From Hyposmocoma kahamanoa (taxonomy: Eukaryota > Arthropoda > Insecta > Lepidoptera > Cosmopterigidae), in the NCBI RefSeq assembly GCF_003589595.1, contig NW_020653397.1:626529-690528 (forward strand): a stretch of DNA of 64,000 nt, given 5' to 3'. Position numbers and translations under genes: made by a program. Below, piece by piece: positions 34,026-47,100 of the stretch (its first letter is position 1; every line of letters begins with the position of its first letter). The notes beneath the pieces are model-generated. The model saw nothing but the letters and a program-made list of their open reading frames with translations, did not search any database and was not told the origin of the DNA.

Positions 34026-34523
34026 TCATCGAATATATAACCAGAAATAGAGACGAAATAAGGGCCATATATTCCTGGCAACACATTAGCGATACAGCTC
34101 TTATAACTATCAACTTTCGTTTGCACTGAAATATAGACAGGCCAATTACTGACCTGTGTGTACGTCTCCGTATATTCCAAAAAATATTCTGTATTTATTA
34201 TAATAAAGATAATATCTTTAACAAAGCCGTGCTGTTCTATTCGGTGGTGGGGCAAAAACAGCAAAACATCTAATTACAAAACAAACGGAATCACATTTCA
34301 TCGGTAATTAAATATTAAATATATAATTTTGCAATTTTCGTCTATTATAGCAAAGCTCAAGTTAACTGGTCGATTTGAAGTGAAACAATTGACGACACCC
34401 GTCAATTGTTTCGAACTCGGGCTGGCCGATCGGAGCGCAGTTGTCACAGTAATGATACGGCAGAATAGTTTTCCAACAAACTAAATGACGTTTCGTCTCT
34501 ATTTCTGGTTATATACTCGATGA
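34026..34523. mobile_element. Inverted-repeat element, 33-bp arms
   Basis: Arms 34026-34058 and 34491-34523 match at 32 of 33 positions (TATAACCAGAAATAGAGACG). The 498-base element has no convincing frame. The borders may extend a few bases further. Confidence 0.75.
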
Positions 34524-34949
34524 TTAAGGTATAAACGATGGGTGTAATTTCTAACCGAATCTCACTATGCCGAACAATAACACCCGGCACCCAATGAGGA
34601 GACGGCACGACATCTGCCTGCCGTTTTCAGATGAATAATAGTATACCTTAATGTTACGTCATTGTACTTGAATTTTCAATGACAATGGTTGTACAGGTCT
34701 ACCGCTTTACTGAGACTGTTTCTGAGTGTATGGTGTGTGACGTGAGAAATCAGTCAGGCTCCCATTTTGCTGGCGTCAAAACATGTTTTTTGTGGAGGCT
34801 TTGAGTGAAACGCACGTGAGATTGGCAACATAAGACGAGTCGTCCAATTAGGAGCCAGATGACAAGTCGTTTATAATGTTTACAAATATTTTAAGACAAA
34901 AAAATTAGATCCGGCAACAGCGGAACATCACGATGGCATAAATATACAT

Positions 34950-35269
34950 AAGTCGTTGCCAATGTCACTCGACTGTATCCCACCCTACCATTCAGATTTA
35001 AATCTAAAATTGTATGGAAATATATTAAATGTGAACTAGCACGAAACGAAGAAAAAACGAGCTCTCGAACATTTATTCACTGACTATTCAGTAGAGAAAT
35101 GGCAAAATTGCCATGATCTTGTCAAGAAAATTTAAGACGGGAACAACAGTAATGATGTGATTACCGACGAGATTATGAACACATTCATGATAAATATACG
35201 AGATGAAGAATCTGGTGATGACTATTCAAATCATTCAAGTTACGATTCAAACGATATGGATACTGAATA
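34950..35269 (+). pseudogene. Mariner/Tc1-like transposase C-terminal relic
   Basis: Successive frames read SLDCIPPYHSDLN, then KIVWKYIKCELARNE, then after stops NDVITDEIMNTFMINIRDEE and DYSNHSSYDSNDMDTE before a TAG. The first two recall the 'PPYHPDLNPIE…W..IK..VA' block of IS630/Tc1/mariner DDE transposases; the Asp/Ser-rich tail fits their C-terminus. At least one frameshift and several stops are present, so it is dead. Confidence 0.6.
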
Positions 35270-38200
35270 GTGTGTAGAAGTGATTAAGATAATCATTTAT
35301 TTTTAAATGGCTTGTGTTTTTATTTTATTTATCTTTTTTTTTGTTATCGTTTCCTATACCTAACAACAATTTACTTGCAGGCAGGTTTTTCAATCAACTT
35401 GCTATTGAATGTCGTCAGAAAAATCTTGCTGAAATTATCTCGTGTGCAACGCGACGTAACTGTTACGTAAACTGTCACTCCCCCTCATCGCGCAGCTACC
35501 TGAGGGACCGACTCAGTTACGCGGTAGGCCTGTAGCTACGAAAACAGCTACGTTAAGCTTAGGGATACCGAGCGGGCAGCCTTTGGTATGCCTCGACAGC
35601 CCTCAGAATTCTTCGGCAGGTTTTTTTTTAACGTTACGACTGATCTTAACAGAGTAAAGTAAAAAATTTGGCATGCCGCAACATCCCTTCCCCTACCGTC
35701 CCGCCAATGGGCGCCGGGCCTAAAGAAGCAGCCAGGTACATCGGTGCCTTCATAAGACCTGTTCTTTGTTTCTTATTAATAAAATATTTACCTTATCAAG
35801 ATGAACGGTGTTAAAAAACGAGTTGCAAATTACCATACAGTCAAAGAATTACTCAAAATCTCGGAAAAATTTTGATAAACACTAAAATTATCTATATTTT
35901 AATCTAATAATTAAACATTTATTTCGATAATAGTGGAAGAAGTTTAGGCACTTTTGGTATTTATTTACATGGACCTTTATTTACAAGTATGTTGACAAAA
36001 TTATTTTAAACAAAAGATTGCTGTCACAACCGCAATACCAAACTACGAATCCTAGGCAAGAAAAGTGTTTTTGTAATTAGTTACAATTACATAATTTGTA
36101 GTTCGGGACCGAATAAACCATGAAGATAAACAACTTTATCAAAAAAGATTTACATTTAGTAAAAACATTATTGCGTCTCCATACAAATATTAAGTAGCTT
36201 CCACAGTGATAAAATTATTTTAATTTTTATTTAAATGTTTAAAAATGTAAATTAAATACAAATAATGAAAAAGAACTTAATTGGATCTTTACTTTGTTAA
36301 TTTAGTACTCGTGGGAAAGACTAGATGGCGCCACTTGCACTGACTGAAACGCGCTAGTGAAATGTTCACGATTTTTTTTTATGTTAGTGACGAATAGGGT
36401 CACCTTTACATAATGATTTTTGGACACTTTTTCCCGTAACAAAGGCTAAAGTTAATGTTAACGCTTATGAAATTCAACGGCCACTATTATCCTCGTTGAA
36501 AATAATAGAATATAATCCACTTCACATAGGATGGGTACTGCGACTTTTCAAATTTTTACGTTGCATGCGTACTATTTTTAATTAAGCTCTCAACTAGCTT
36601 ACAAAAAGAGATAGTATTGTTATAATATACCAAAAACAAACAATATATATTAAATAGACAGAAACAGAGATGATAAAGATAAAAATAAATTACCCTAACT
36701 CCTCGATGTATAAAACGGAATTCTTTGCCTAGAGATTGACATCATAGAATCGATAAATCTAATCAGCTACTGTGTATCTCGCTTCAATACGAGAGCATAC
36801 ACCTTGTATGCGGGTCGATTTGTTTTGTTTTGAGTTTTTTTATGCATTGTTGTTGACTATTTCCGGTTATTGTAGATTTTCTTCGTTTGTTATGTAGTTT
36901 TTTAGTAACTTAATAACATAATAACCGAATCCTTCTATTTTGCATATTATTTGTTCTTAAATTATTGTCCCTAAATCGATTCCCTCTTCGTTACAAATTG
37001 TCTCGATTGAAGGTATTTAAATCGATCTTTTTTCATTTGTATTTTATGTCAATATATTCCTAGAAACTTCAAATCTCAAAAGACATTGTACCCATGCTAT
37101 GTGAAATGAACTATAAATAAATAATATTCCGCGCACAGATGCCACCACTTGGCAACAGTGCGTCAGGTTGAGGCTATGGACTACCCCTTGCAACGATCCC
37201 CACATGCCCATTTTGCTTCCTGCACGCGTACCAAACTTCACAGAAGCCCGTTTATTCCTTGTACTATTGATATGGTTAAGGCATGAAGTTGACCACATTT
37301 CCCTCCACGTTCGCTCTGAAGTTCGTGATATTATTCCACAAACATCCATCTTTTCCATATGACCAAACCATCGTATTATTTTCTATCCTAGTCATTGTAT
37401 TATCTTTCACACCATATACCTTAATAACAAAAACTACAAAAACTTTAATAAAAATTATTGCTTTTTAAATTATTGTATGTTAGTGAGAATTCTTGACATA
37501 GCCATTCTACATGTCGAAATTGCTAGAATTCATTATCACAGCGTTCCAGACCAGCCTGGATAATAACAAAGAAACTTTCCGTCAAAAGTTGTTTATATTC
37601 ATTAAGTCACCAAGCATTCGTTTATGAAGAACATCAAACTAGAAATAAGTTAAAAATGTTTTTTAACCGACTTCATTGGAACTTGCTTGCGTCGAGGGCG
37701 GCTTGATAAATACGTCTCTTTAAAGTTAAATAAAATCTTTTTAATTTATTTTTATTTCTTAATTTAGAACTCCTCACTAAGCAAATGACGGTTATTGAAA
37801 AAATTAGAGCGAATATAAAAAATTAGGTGAAGTTGATATATTTTTTGAAGATGGAGAAAACTGAATTTCGAGTATTCCGTTTCTCATCGTCAATCAGAAC
37901 ATCAAAACTTGTCCAATAATGTCCATTTGACTTTTTTTTTTACCAGATTTTTTACCGATTTGCATCAAATGAGGAAGTGATAGCTGAATTATTTTTTAGT
38001 TTGACAAAAAAATATTTTGGTTGAAGGATATCTCTGGTTAAGGTGTATAGAGTTGAAAGGAAATTATGTAGAAAAATAAACAAAAAAAAAAATTTTTTTT
38101 CAGTCACAGACTTGTCAAACCGTCCTCGTATTTAGTTAATTTATTTTAATATTCTTATCGATCTTTTGAGATAAAACCAATACGCAATAAAAAAAACATC

Positions 38201-39380
38201 GATCCGATACTTATCTTGAAAAGAACCTGAATAAAACAACACAATAAACTCTGAACTATCAACAAATACAAGTATTTCGAACAAACATTGCTCCCCATGT
38301 TGACCAAATTATTATTTAAAACAATTTCCGAGTAACTTCCATTTTATACAAACGGTTGGCACATTTTAGTATTTTTTTTTCGATTTTTTATACGTGATTT
38401 ATTTTAGAGATATGTTTGTTGCATTTTACGAAATATTTACAATTTAATATAGGAGCAGAGTTACATGCTACATCGTGGTGGTTTAAAGTGAGGAGCCCCT
38501 GTTTTTGATACTAGCTTTACAGATAAAATTATTTAAATTCTTTACTTGTTACGAAAATTGCACACATTAAAATGTCAATATGCGAATCGATTATATGCTG
38601 TTACAAGGCGCCTAAGACATTATCTAGATGTGGGAGGATTATAGGTTTTAAAATATAGCAACATACTGAGGCTCCAACTATAATCAACTTTTACCTATTG
38701 AGCAAGACGATGCGTTTTTCTGTGCAAATGCAACAAGTGATTAGTTTTAAATTATAATAAATATCTTTCAAGTATTCAAAATAACTCTTCTACTTTGGTG
38801 CAACGCTCAAATATGGGTCTGAAAAATATATTACGTTTTCTTATGTATATTTATTATTATACACGATACTTTTAGTTTGAAAGTTAAGCTATTTTAATAA
38901 AGATTAAGATTATTTAATGTTTCTTCTCTATATTGCTTCGTTAACCCAACAGGGTAACCCTTTTCGTTATGTATACCATCTACATTTACTTGGGTATATT
39001 AAGGCTGTCCAGCAGTAACCAATTTGTTTTACCTCCAATATCTGTCACTGAAGTCAAGATCATTTTGCGATATTTAAATGTTGGTATTAGTTTACTTTTA
39101 AACTCCATAACATGGTAAAGGTTCAAATCTTTGATTGAATGTTATAAAAATCTACCTCTGTGTCATCCATGTTGGATTATCCAAGCAAATAATTCTACTA
39201 CACTAACGCTACGGTAAATTTGTCTAGCTGTACAATGTCATCTTACCTCCACCCACATAAACAATGATATATTTAAAACTTGATCGCATATTTTCAGCAA
39301 TTCACGCGAGGACTCCATCCACACGCATATACTTTGTACTAAGTTCATTCGCGTTTAAATAAAAAATTTGGACCGATTAT
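35270..39380. other. Intergenic DNA between the atlastin genes, part 2
   Basis: AT-rich with many short frames, none resembling a known protein. The 104-codon minus-strand frame at 37044-37358 has no supporting splice or codon evidence. I see no named element. Confidence 0.45.
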
Positions 39381-39946
39381 TCGTATGACTTTAACGTCAT
39401 GTGAAATGTGGTAAATAATTCATGCTATCAGATCACTTGAGTTCCATATCACATAATAATTGAAGGTACACAATCTTACAACTTTAATATGATCTGATAC
39501 GCAGTAAATAATTAAAAGTACTCAAATCTTGACTTTAAAATCACAAGATACGCAGAAAAGTACCCGATTGTGTGACCTTAGAGTGGTGGTCACAAATGCA
39601 GCGATGCAATCGCCAATAAATCCCAAGTGTAGTGATGCAATCGCGCATTTGTATCGATGTAGTTGCGCACTTGCATCGCTGCTTACAAACGCGCGTGTGT
39701 GAAAAGGTTCACGTAATCGCGTTTGCGAATCGCCACCGCATCGCGTTTACATCGCTGCCAAAAGTAACCGCTCCGTGTGTAACCGCTCTTAATATCACTT
39801 GATACGTAGTAAATAATTCAAAGTACCCTATTACACGAGTTTAATATTATGTGATACGCAGTAAACAATTAACAAGTACTTGATTTTGACTTCGATACGA
39901 TACGCAGTAAATAATCATAAGTATCCAAATCACACGACTTTAATGT
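39381..39946 (+). repeat. Degenerate tandem array (~55-base unit)
   Basis: About seven to eight diverged units built on GATACGCAGTAAATAATT followed by AAAGTACCCAAAT and CACGACTTTAATATCA. The array is split at 39581 by a 208-base insertion. Confidence 0.75.
39581..39788. mobile_element. MITE inserted in the tandem array (TTA duplication)
   Basis: GC-rich, with ends GAGTGGTGGTCAC and, on the other strand, GAGCGGTTACACAC. TTA lies at 39578-39580 and 39789-39791. Removing it and one TTA rejoins an array unit (GTGTGACC-TTA-ATATCACTTG). Rich in GATGCAATCGC-type and ATCGCGTTT-type repeats. Confidence 0.8.
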
Positions 39947-41022
39947 CAAATTTCTTTAGTCATAGCGACATGACAATTATATCAAATAATATAAACATAA
40001 ATGGTCTGTAGCACAAAATATATGGGCGCAGCATATTTTGCCAAATCACGTCCTATAATATGCTGCCTGAAGTGTTTCCATTTTTCATTTACGGAGTTTT
40101 AAAAACAGTGCATCTGCTAATTAGCAAAAGTTGTTGAGCAAAATTTTAAGACAAAACACCATTAAAAATAAGTTTTGTGATAAATATAACTTTGGCAATC
40201 CAAACAAAAATGAAAACACCTTCATATGCAAATTGACGGAGCAGCTAAAGTTTAGGGAAAATAGCCTATTTCCCATTATCTTTATAGGTATCATTATTGT
40301 TAAAATTCCCCTAAAATTTTTATGAACACTCAGTAAAAATGTCAATTGACATATCACCTGTCGTTAATGTCAATTGACAGCCGCACTCAGCCGTGACCAC
40401 ACAAATAAACAGACAAACACACGCACAACTCTTTACTACATTGAAAAATATTCTTTACATATTGTTGCCGGAATTTTTGGACCGGGATTTTTACTACTAT
40501 AAGATATGTGTTCTATTTTTATCATCGCACATGACGTACGGTACCCTTTTCACTGTCGTTATAACTGTCAAGGATAGAAGGTTCTCTTCTTTGAATAACA
40601 TTCATGTAGTTGCAGTAAATTTGATATAAACCAATAAAGATTGAATGTAAACCCACGCTCAACAGCGGGACGTATACCGGAAGATATATTAGGTTTAAGT
40701 TAGTTCGAACGTTACTTAAATGTTTACTTTGAACGTATGAATTTTGAACACAAGTGTAGAACATTTTGATTCGCAAACGTTTGCAGAATTTCGGCGACAA
40801 AATCGACCGTCGGTCACACCGTAAATCGTCGTCGTTCCGCGCGCGGCCTCGAACACGTTCGTCGTGATCCCGAGCGCAGCGGTCGGGTTGAACAACGCGA
40901 GGACGAAATCGAAAACGACGCCGACTTACCGCTCGTTTGAAAGCGAGAAGAGTGTGGCAAGGCCGGGCCGAGGGGGGCTGCGGGGGCTGCGCGGGCTGCG
41001 GGGCGAGGCGGGGGTGCGCGGA
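39947..41022. other. Region downstream of copy B
   Basis: Should hold the 3' UTR of copy B on the minus strand. The part nearest the stop (about 40800-41020) is GC-rich. No clear minus-strand AATAAA was found close by. A GTCAATTGACA block occurs twice at about 40339 and 40368. Confidence 0.4.
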
Positions 41023-41139
41023 TCACAAGGCCTTGTGCTTGCCGTTGGAGCTGGGCGGGCCCAGCGCGCGCTCGGCCGCCGCCGCCGCCGCGTGCTCCAT
41101 GCCCTTCTCCAGGCACATCTGGTACATGGGCTTCATCAC
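41023..41139 (-). CDS. atl: Copy B terminal exon
   Basis: [20 protein letters not shown] leads to an alanine run, then [12 protein letters not shown] and TGA. An amphipathic helix followed by a low-complexity end, as in other atlastins. Confidence 0.92.
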   Translation of the reverse strand: MMKPMYQMCLEKGMEHAAAAAAERALGPPSSNGKHKAL

Positions 41140-44100
41140 CTGCAACGCGGGGCCGAGTCAATCCCGGGGCACGAGGCTGTGCGTGGCGTATGGTGCCTCT
41201 TTGTGTAATGGGTTGTGCGTAATGCGTTGTGTATAACAACAACTTTATAAAGTTTTTTACGTTCCACCAAGTCGTACAAACTCTGGCCAGAAAGAGATCG
41301 TTTCACGTCTTACGACAACGTACGACAAGTCTTTCAATACAATGACATTTTCGCGAATACTAAGCATTCGTACTGTGCAATAAAAAATATGTAGTTTTCT
41401 ACTATTTGATACTTATCATCATTTTAATTTTTAATTTGGATTGTACTTTGCTGCAATTTTACAAATATTATGAAAAATATTTTTTCTTTTTTTTTAATTT
41501 TTAATTTTTATTATTATTATCACTTTTTGAATTTACATTAGCATTCAATGAACCCTAAACTCACTATGTCACGTCGTACTAGACTATCCATGAATTTTGA
41601 AGATATTTTGATGGGCATTCACTTACTTGGTGTGTGGCCAGTTTCGTTTCTAACAAAAACTTTACTTTTGTATGGTAAAAGATTTTTTGCGATTTCTGCC
41701 ATTTCGAGTACTCTTATCTCAGTTGGTCCCATAGAGTCTATTGATCCTTACCAGAGACCGGATCGAATGGTACAAAAAAAAAGTTTTGTAAAAATTGCCT
41801 TTTATCTTGCTGACTGTACCATTTTTTCAAAATCTGTGAATGCCAATCAAAATATCTTCAAAATTCATGGATAGTCTTCTAGAACCATTTTCCTGTAACT
41901 ACAACGATTAAGGTAGCTGGCCTTGCTGCCCCGTCTCAAATTTACACCCTGCATAGTGCATTGTCTACAATTATTCTTGCGTAGTGTATTATGCGTAGCG
42001 CGTTGCGTACGGTGCATGGTGTATGATACATGCAACTCACATTGTCCCAAAGCACGTTAGCGGTGTCGTCGACGGCGACGCCCAGCTCGCGCATTTCGCC
42101 GCTGTACCTGCAACACCACGCCGTTTTAATGTACAGTTCAAGCCAGGTTGTTAGAAGCTGGTCAGTGCTGTTCTATTGAACAAAAGCCGGTTGTTACTAC
42201 GAAACTATGTCTCAAATAAGACAATGGTGTTAATTCAAAACGCAAACTAGAAACAAGCATCGACTTTCGTCATTAGTAAAAACAGAACAATTGATTTAAT
42301 TTCATACCGTTTTTTCCAAGACGGAAAAAAATGGCAGTTTAATGGGCAAATAGCTTACTGCTTATAAGCAGTTATTGATTGTAGTCGATAATAAAGTAGA
42401 TTACATAGAATAAGAATAAAATCGTCTCTGTACTGTCACGAATTGTTATCGGTACCAGTATGTCAACTATCAAACTAAGAAGGAAAGAAAGCGGCAATGC
42501 AATGATTAATCATTCGCGCGTTTCTACAAAATTTAATCTCCTTCGACAATCTATCGATAAAACTCTGGACGACAACTACATCACTGTTTAAAATTTTCCT
42601 CTGCCGTCTAGGCTCCGCTTTGCGAGAACGGGCACGTCTTTTCGTAAATGGTTAGCGGGTGAATAGAATTAGCGAGTGTATCGTTAACCTGATGTACGCC
42701 CAGAGCACCAGCGTCAAGAGAGCGAGACCCATGGCCAGGTTGCAGAGATTGGCCAGCGGGTACAGCCCCACCAGCCCGAACACGCCGCTCAGCACGTAGA
42801 AGAACAGCGCGATGGCGAAGAACACGGACGGCGTGCGCGCCGCCTTGAAGATGTTCTTGCTCTCGTTGTGCGCGCGGAACTGCTGGAACTGCTCTTCCAG
42901 GTCCTGGCGAAGTTACGTAACACTCGCTGTTCAAATATTTCAAGGCTTTTATTTTTATAATCGACCTACAAATATACTGGGACACGTTCCATTAAACAGT
43001 TTTGCTTTAATTGCGAGACCTGTAGATCAACCGAACATCCGTAGATGCTATAAATTGTATACTAAAATCAATCCCCACACGAAACAGGCAAAAAGACTGT
43101 TACTATTTGTTGAATCGGTTCTTCAGCAGCACCGCCCAGACATGTAAGTTATAGTTTAGGATACGATGGAACTGGCATATACATTGAACAAAAGTTCTTA
43201 AACAAAAAAATGGAAATCTCTTAATCGTAATATATTATTTGTATTTTAGTAAGTAGTAAGCTAATTTAAGTACCGAGCTTGTTAGCTCATCACTAGGTGG
43301 TTAAACCATTAAGTTTTTACCTAGCGTTAATGTAATAAAATAGTTAACGTTTTTGAAATTGAATAAAAAAAAAAATACAATAAAGCAAAGTCACAAATGG
43401 TCACAAAAGATTAGAGCCTTTATCATATACTTATGGAACACAATGATGACAGGTAGATTTATTGGACATGACACTATTTTTTCGAATCTAGATCACGTTT
43501 TTGCTTTTTTTTTTTCAAATAAACCAACGTTACGGGCTCTTTATTATATATTGCAAAAATATATTACACACAGTATGACTCAATGTGGCTATTATTATGA
43601 TAAAATAGTTTGAAGGTACGTTTTTAATTGTTGTGTGAATGCTGGAATTAATTTAAGCAGTTTACCTGCGTGAGCTGTTCGCAGTACGACTGACTGAATT
43701 CCTCGCCCCCCATTTTGCGCTTGCTGTGGAAGGCGTGTAGAGCCTTGTCTCTGAAATCACGATTCATTATATGTTATTTTCATTGCTATAAGGAATTTTG
43801 AAAAACTTATGACTGTACAGAAAATGGCCCAATAATACTTCAGTTTGTCCGTAAGTGCACCAATGAACTTTTCTATACAAGTCTGTTGACTAAAATAATT
43901 TAGTGTTTATTGTTTTACAACTTCGGTAGCTTAGCGGTTAGAACAGAGAGAATTAGATGGGAAGTTTTGAGTTTACTTCTCACTAGAACCTATTTCGTAA
44001 ACATATTTTAATAATTTGCACGCGCACGACCACTCAGATGAGATAAGGGCTCTCGTTACTCAACGCGTACCGGTCATTCTAAGACAGAAAGCCTAAAAAT

Positions 44101-47100
44101 GTTCCTTATCACTCCCTCCACGAAAATAGTATGTGTGAATACCATGGACCGAAGTCGAGTAGACTGCTAATCTATCTGTAGTATGGACTACGGATCGTAA
44201 CTCTGAAAATAATCAAAGTCCATGTCTTATATATAGATTGCGCTGATCTATATAGCCTGGAAGTAGTTTATGTTATGTAAATGGCAGTGGATATCAATTA
44301 ATTCTTCTTTAATATAAAATATAAAAAGTCAATTTTTTCCCCTTGTAATATTCTTCAAATATTGATAATGAGCTAAAATTATTTTCTAAACATTGTCAAT
44401 TGATGGCATTGTATGTTACAAACTAATTTATAAATTAACGCTTCTTAATATGGTTAGATGGCGCTAATCCTAAGAGCCGGGACTATCCATAAAAATTAGT
44501 GCAATAAGCGCCATCTAGTTGATTTGTTTATCATCACTAGAAATTAGAGTAGCTTTGATAAATTGCAGTTTGTCAATATAAAACAAATTAGATACAAAAA
44601 TTGCTATTTGGTAACCGTCGCGACATCTGGTATAGCAACAGGTACTAAATACTACGCAGTCTTGTTTCGCCATGTGTCATGGTATAAGAATAAGAATACA
44701 TTTATTGCATAACTATCATTGACTTACAATTATATGGACGTCAGGTCCGCGCTAAAAAGTGTCCGAACTTATAGGGTGTTAAAATCGTATGCAGAGCGTC
44801 ATTCACGCTCTAGTCTTCGTTTGTTCGACTGACAGCGAAGCAAGCAAAATTAGACAGTACTGCGATGACATTATAATTTAAATTCAACGTTTTAGCTCTT
44901 TCATATTCCTTGAAATGTCACTACGTTTAAATGGGTTGACTTGGGACATTTTTTTCGTGGTTTTTGTATTAGACCCGTCGTCCATTTATTTGTAAGTCAA
45001 TGATAACTATAGTTAATTTACATAAGATCTTAAAATATTACATTGGTTTGTACTTTATAGTCTACCAGTTAAGGTGTACAATATTATATAAATGTCACAG
45101 ATTAAAATTAAATTGCATTACAATATAAAAGAAAAGGAAAAAAGACGGATTTATTAATAAACATGTCACATCGCTAGTCGCCAATTTGTGGTAATCGTCA
45201 AAAAACTTTTGTACACTATAATAAAGCTTGGTACTCAAACATTTACTAAGAGCTATTTAAATTTTACGTACTCAAATTTTGTTTTTGTAATTTACATACT
45301 CTAATTATATAGAAATAAGTTGTCCTTGTCACTAAATGTGTTTTTGTTTTTTTCTGTGCAATAAAAAAATGACGTGGTGAATTTTACTTTGATTTAATGT
45401 TTATTTAAAGTTTCTCTGACATTTCCACCGGTACTTTCTTTGCGCACATTATTACCGCAGTGGAATGGGACTGTAAGTTTCAGAAAGTAACTAACCTGAT
45501 CCTGCAGTGCTCCGCGTCGAGCAGCTGCGTCTGCAGGTAGGGCTTGGCACCGCCGCACACCTCCTCCATGAGTGTCGTGTACACTTCTTTGGCCTCTGCC
45601 ACCGCCGTCAGGTTGTTGGCTTCCGCCGTCGCCTGACAAGACAATTATGATCATTAGGGCGCGAGATACTGCTCTACAGGTCTCTATTATGACGATGAGA
45701 TCTCTTTTCATCGTCATCCCACCTCTATCACCCTTATCTCTGGCTTCTAGCCACTTACTTTTGAAATTTTGAATCTTTCTCTAATTCTTTTCCTTCGTCA
45801 TTCTTACTTTGCTTCGTTCCGACGTGACTGCCATGAAACTTCTCGAAGAAAAAGGACGTGTACGTCGTAAACATTATTAAATAAATAAATAATAAATATT
45901 AGACAATATTAAAGACGTTATTCCGAATCCAAAGTAAGTACGTCGGTAGCACAAACACCCAGACCCCGAGATAATTATAGAAAAGCTTTTCTACATTGAC
46001 CCGACCGGGGATCGAACCCGGGACCTCAGAGATGGCGACACCATGAAAACCGGTGTGCAAGCCGCTTGACCAAGGAGGTCGTTGTCGTGTATTATTAAAT
46101 ATTAATTGTTTATAAAGCACCAATATTTGCGAATGCAGGCCCTTGTTAATTTACCCCAATTCACCTAGTTACGTTTGATCTGTAGTATTTTTATATTATA
46201 TTGTTTGTTGTTACAGCAATTTCCTTAATTTATTCTACCTTCTTACAATAAATAAAAAAATATTCATGTGGACCGAGTGTTACTCTCATAATAATAACGC
46301 AAGACTCTCGTGAAGGAGGATTTTCCAAGTGGTATACAAAATTGTATACCACTTGGAAAATCCCAAGGAAACCTGGTTTTCGAAGAGGATTAATGACTTT
46401 TCGACATATATTTAGGACTCCGAACTATATGTACCAACTCTGAATAGTTGTTAGTCTAAGCTACATTAATGATAAGGTCTACATCCAACTACAAAGTACA
46501 TAATCAAATTGTTAACAATAGGAAACAATTTAGGTCCAAAAAGTATACCCTGGGGAACTCCCACGAGACTGCACAAGGCATTGATAGTCCGTGTATTAGG
46601 TAATAACGTATCTGCTATTACAATAGATGTGCGTGAAAAGAATGAAAGAACCAATACATACCACGAGCATACTTTTGGGTTCAGGCAAGTCATTGCCCTT
46701 GTAAATGTTCATGTAAGACTTGAAATATTGCACGAGGTCCTTGGCCTTCACCTTCTGTCCGTTGATGAGCTTCGGCACGAGGTTGTGTGGGGATAGAACC
46801 ATCGGGACCAGTTGCTGAAGGGACCTCTTGAATTCCGACTCAATGTCTGGTGGAAATAGAGGTATATTAACTTATTTTGATTTGTTTTGGTAAACGATCA
46901 TTAGATTGAAAGTGGTTCATACCAACGCTAACCTCTGCCAAAGCGTTTGCAATATTTAGGACCCTGATAATGTAACGTAACAGACAACCACAACATTTCC
47001 TGGTCTCAAGCAAGGGAATTCACCTTGGAGCACTTCCCCGAACCCCAGATCAGAACCAATTCAAAAAAGTTAGTTTCCCAAATTAATCCTACCGGGCGTC

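Noticed and set aside
33960..34270. 83-codon frame ending near 34013
   Set aside because: It begins and ends within the inverted-repeat element 34026-34523 and has no protein similarity.
37044..37358. 104-codon minus-strand frame
   Set aside because: No family resemblance, no splice context and no coding bias. The opposite strand is also partly open.
39381..39946. CRISPR-like array
   Set aside because: Units are degenerate head-to-tail copies without unique spacers, in a eukaryotic genome. It is a minisatellite.
40814..41242. Open frames on both strands of up to 142 codons near the end of copy B
   Set aside because: They arise from GC-rich DNA around the terminal exon of copy B. Only the minus-strand frame ending KHKAL fits the gene.
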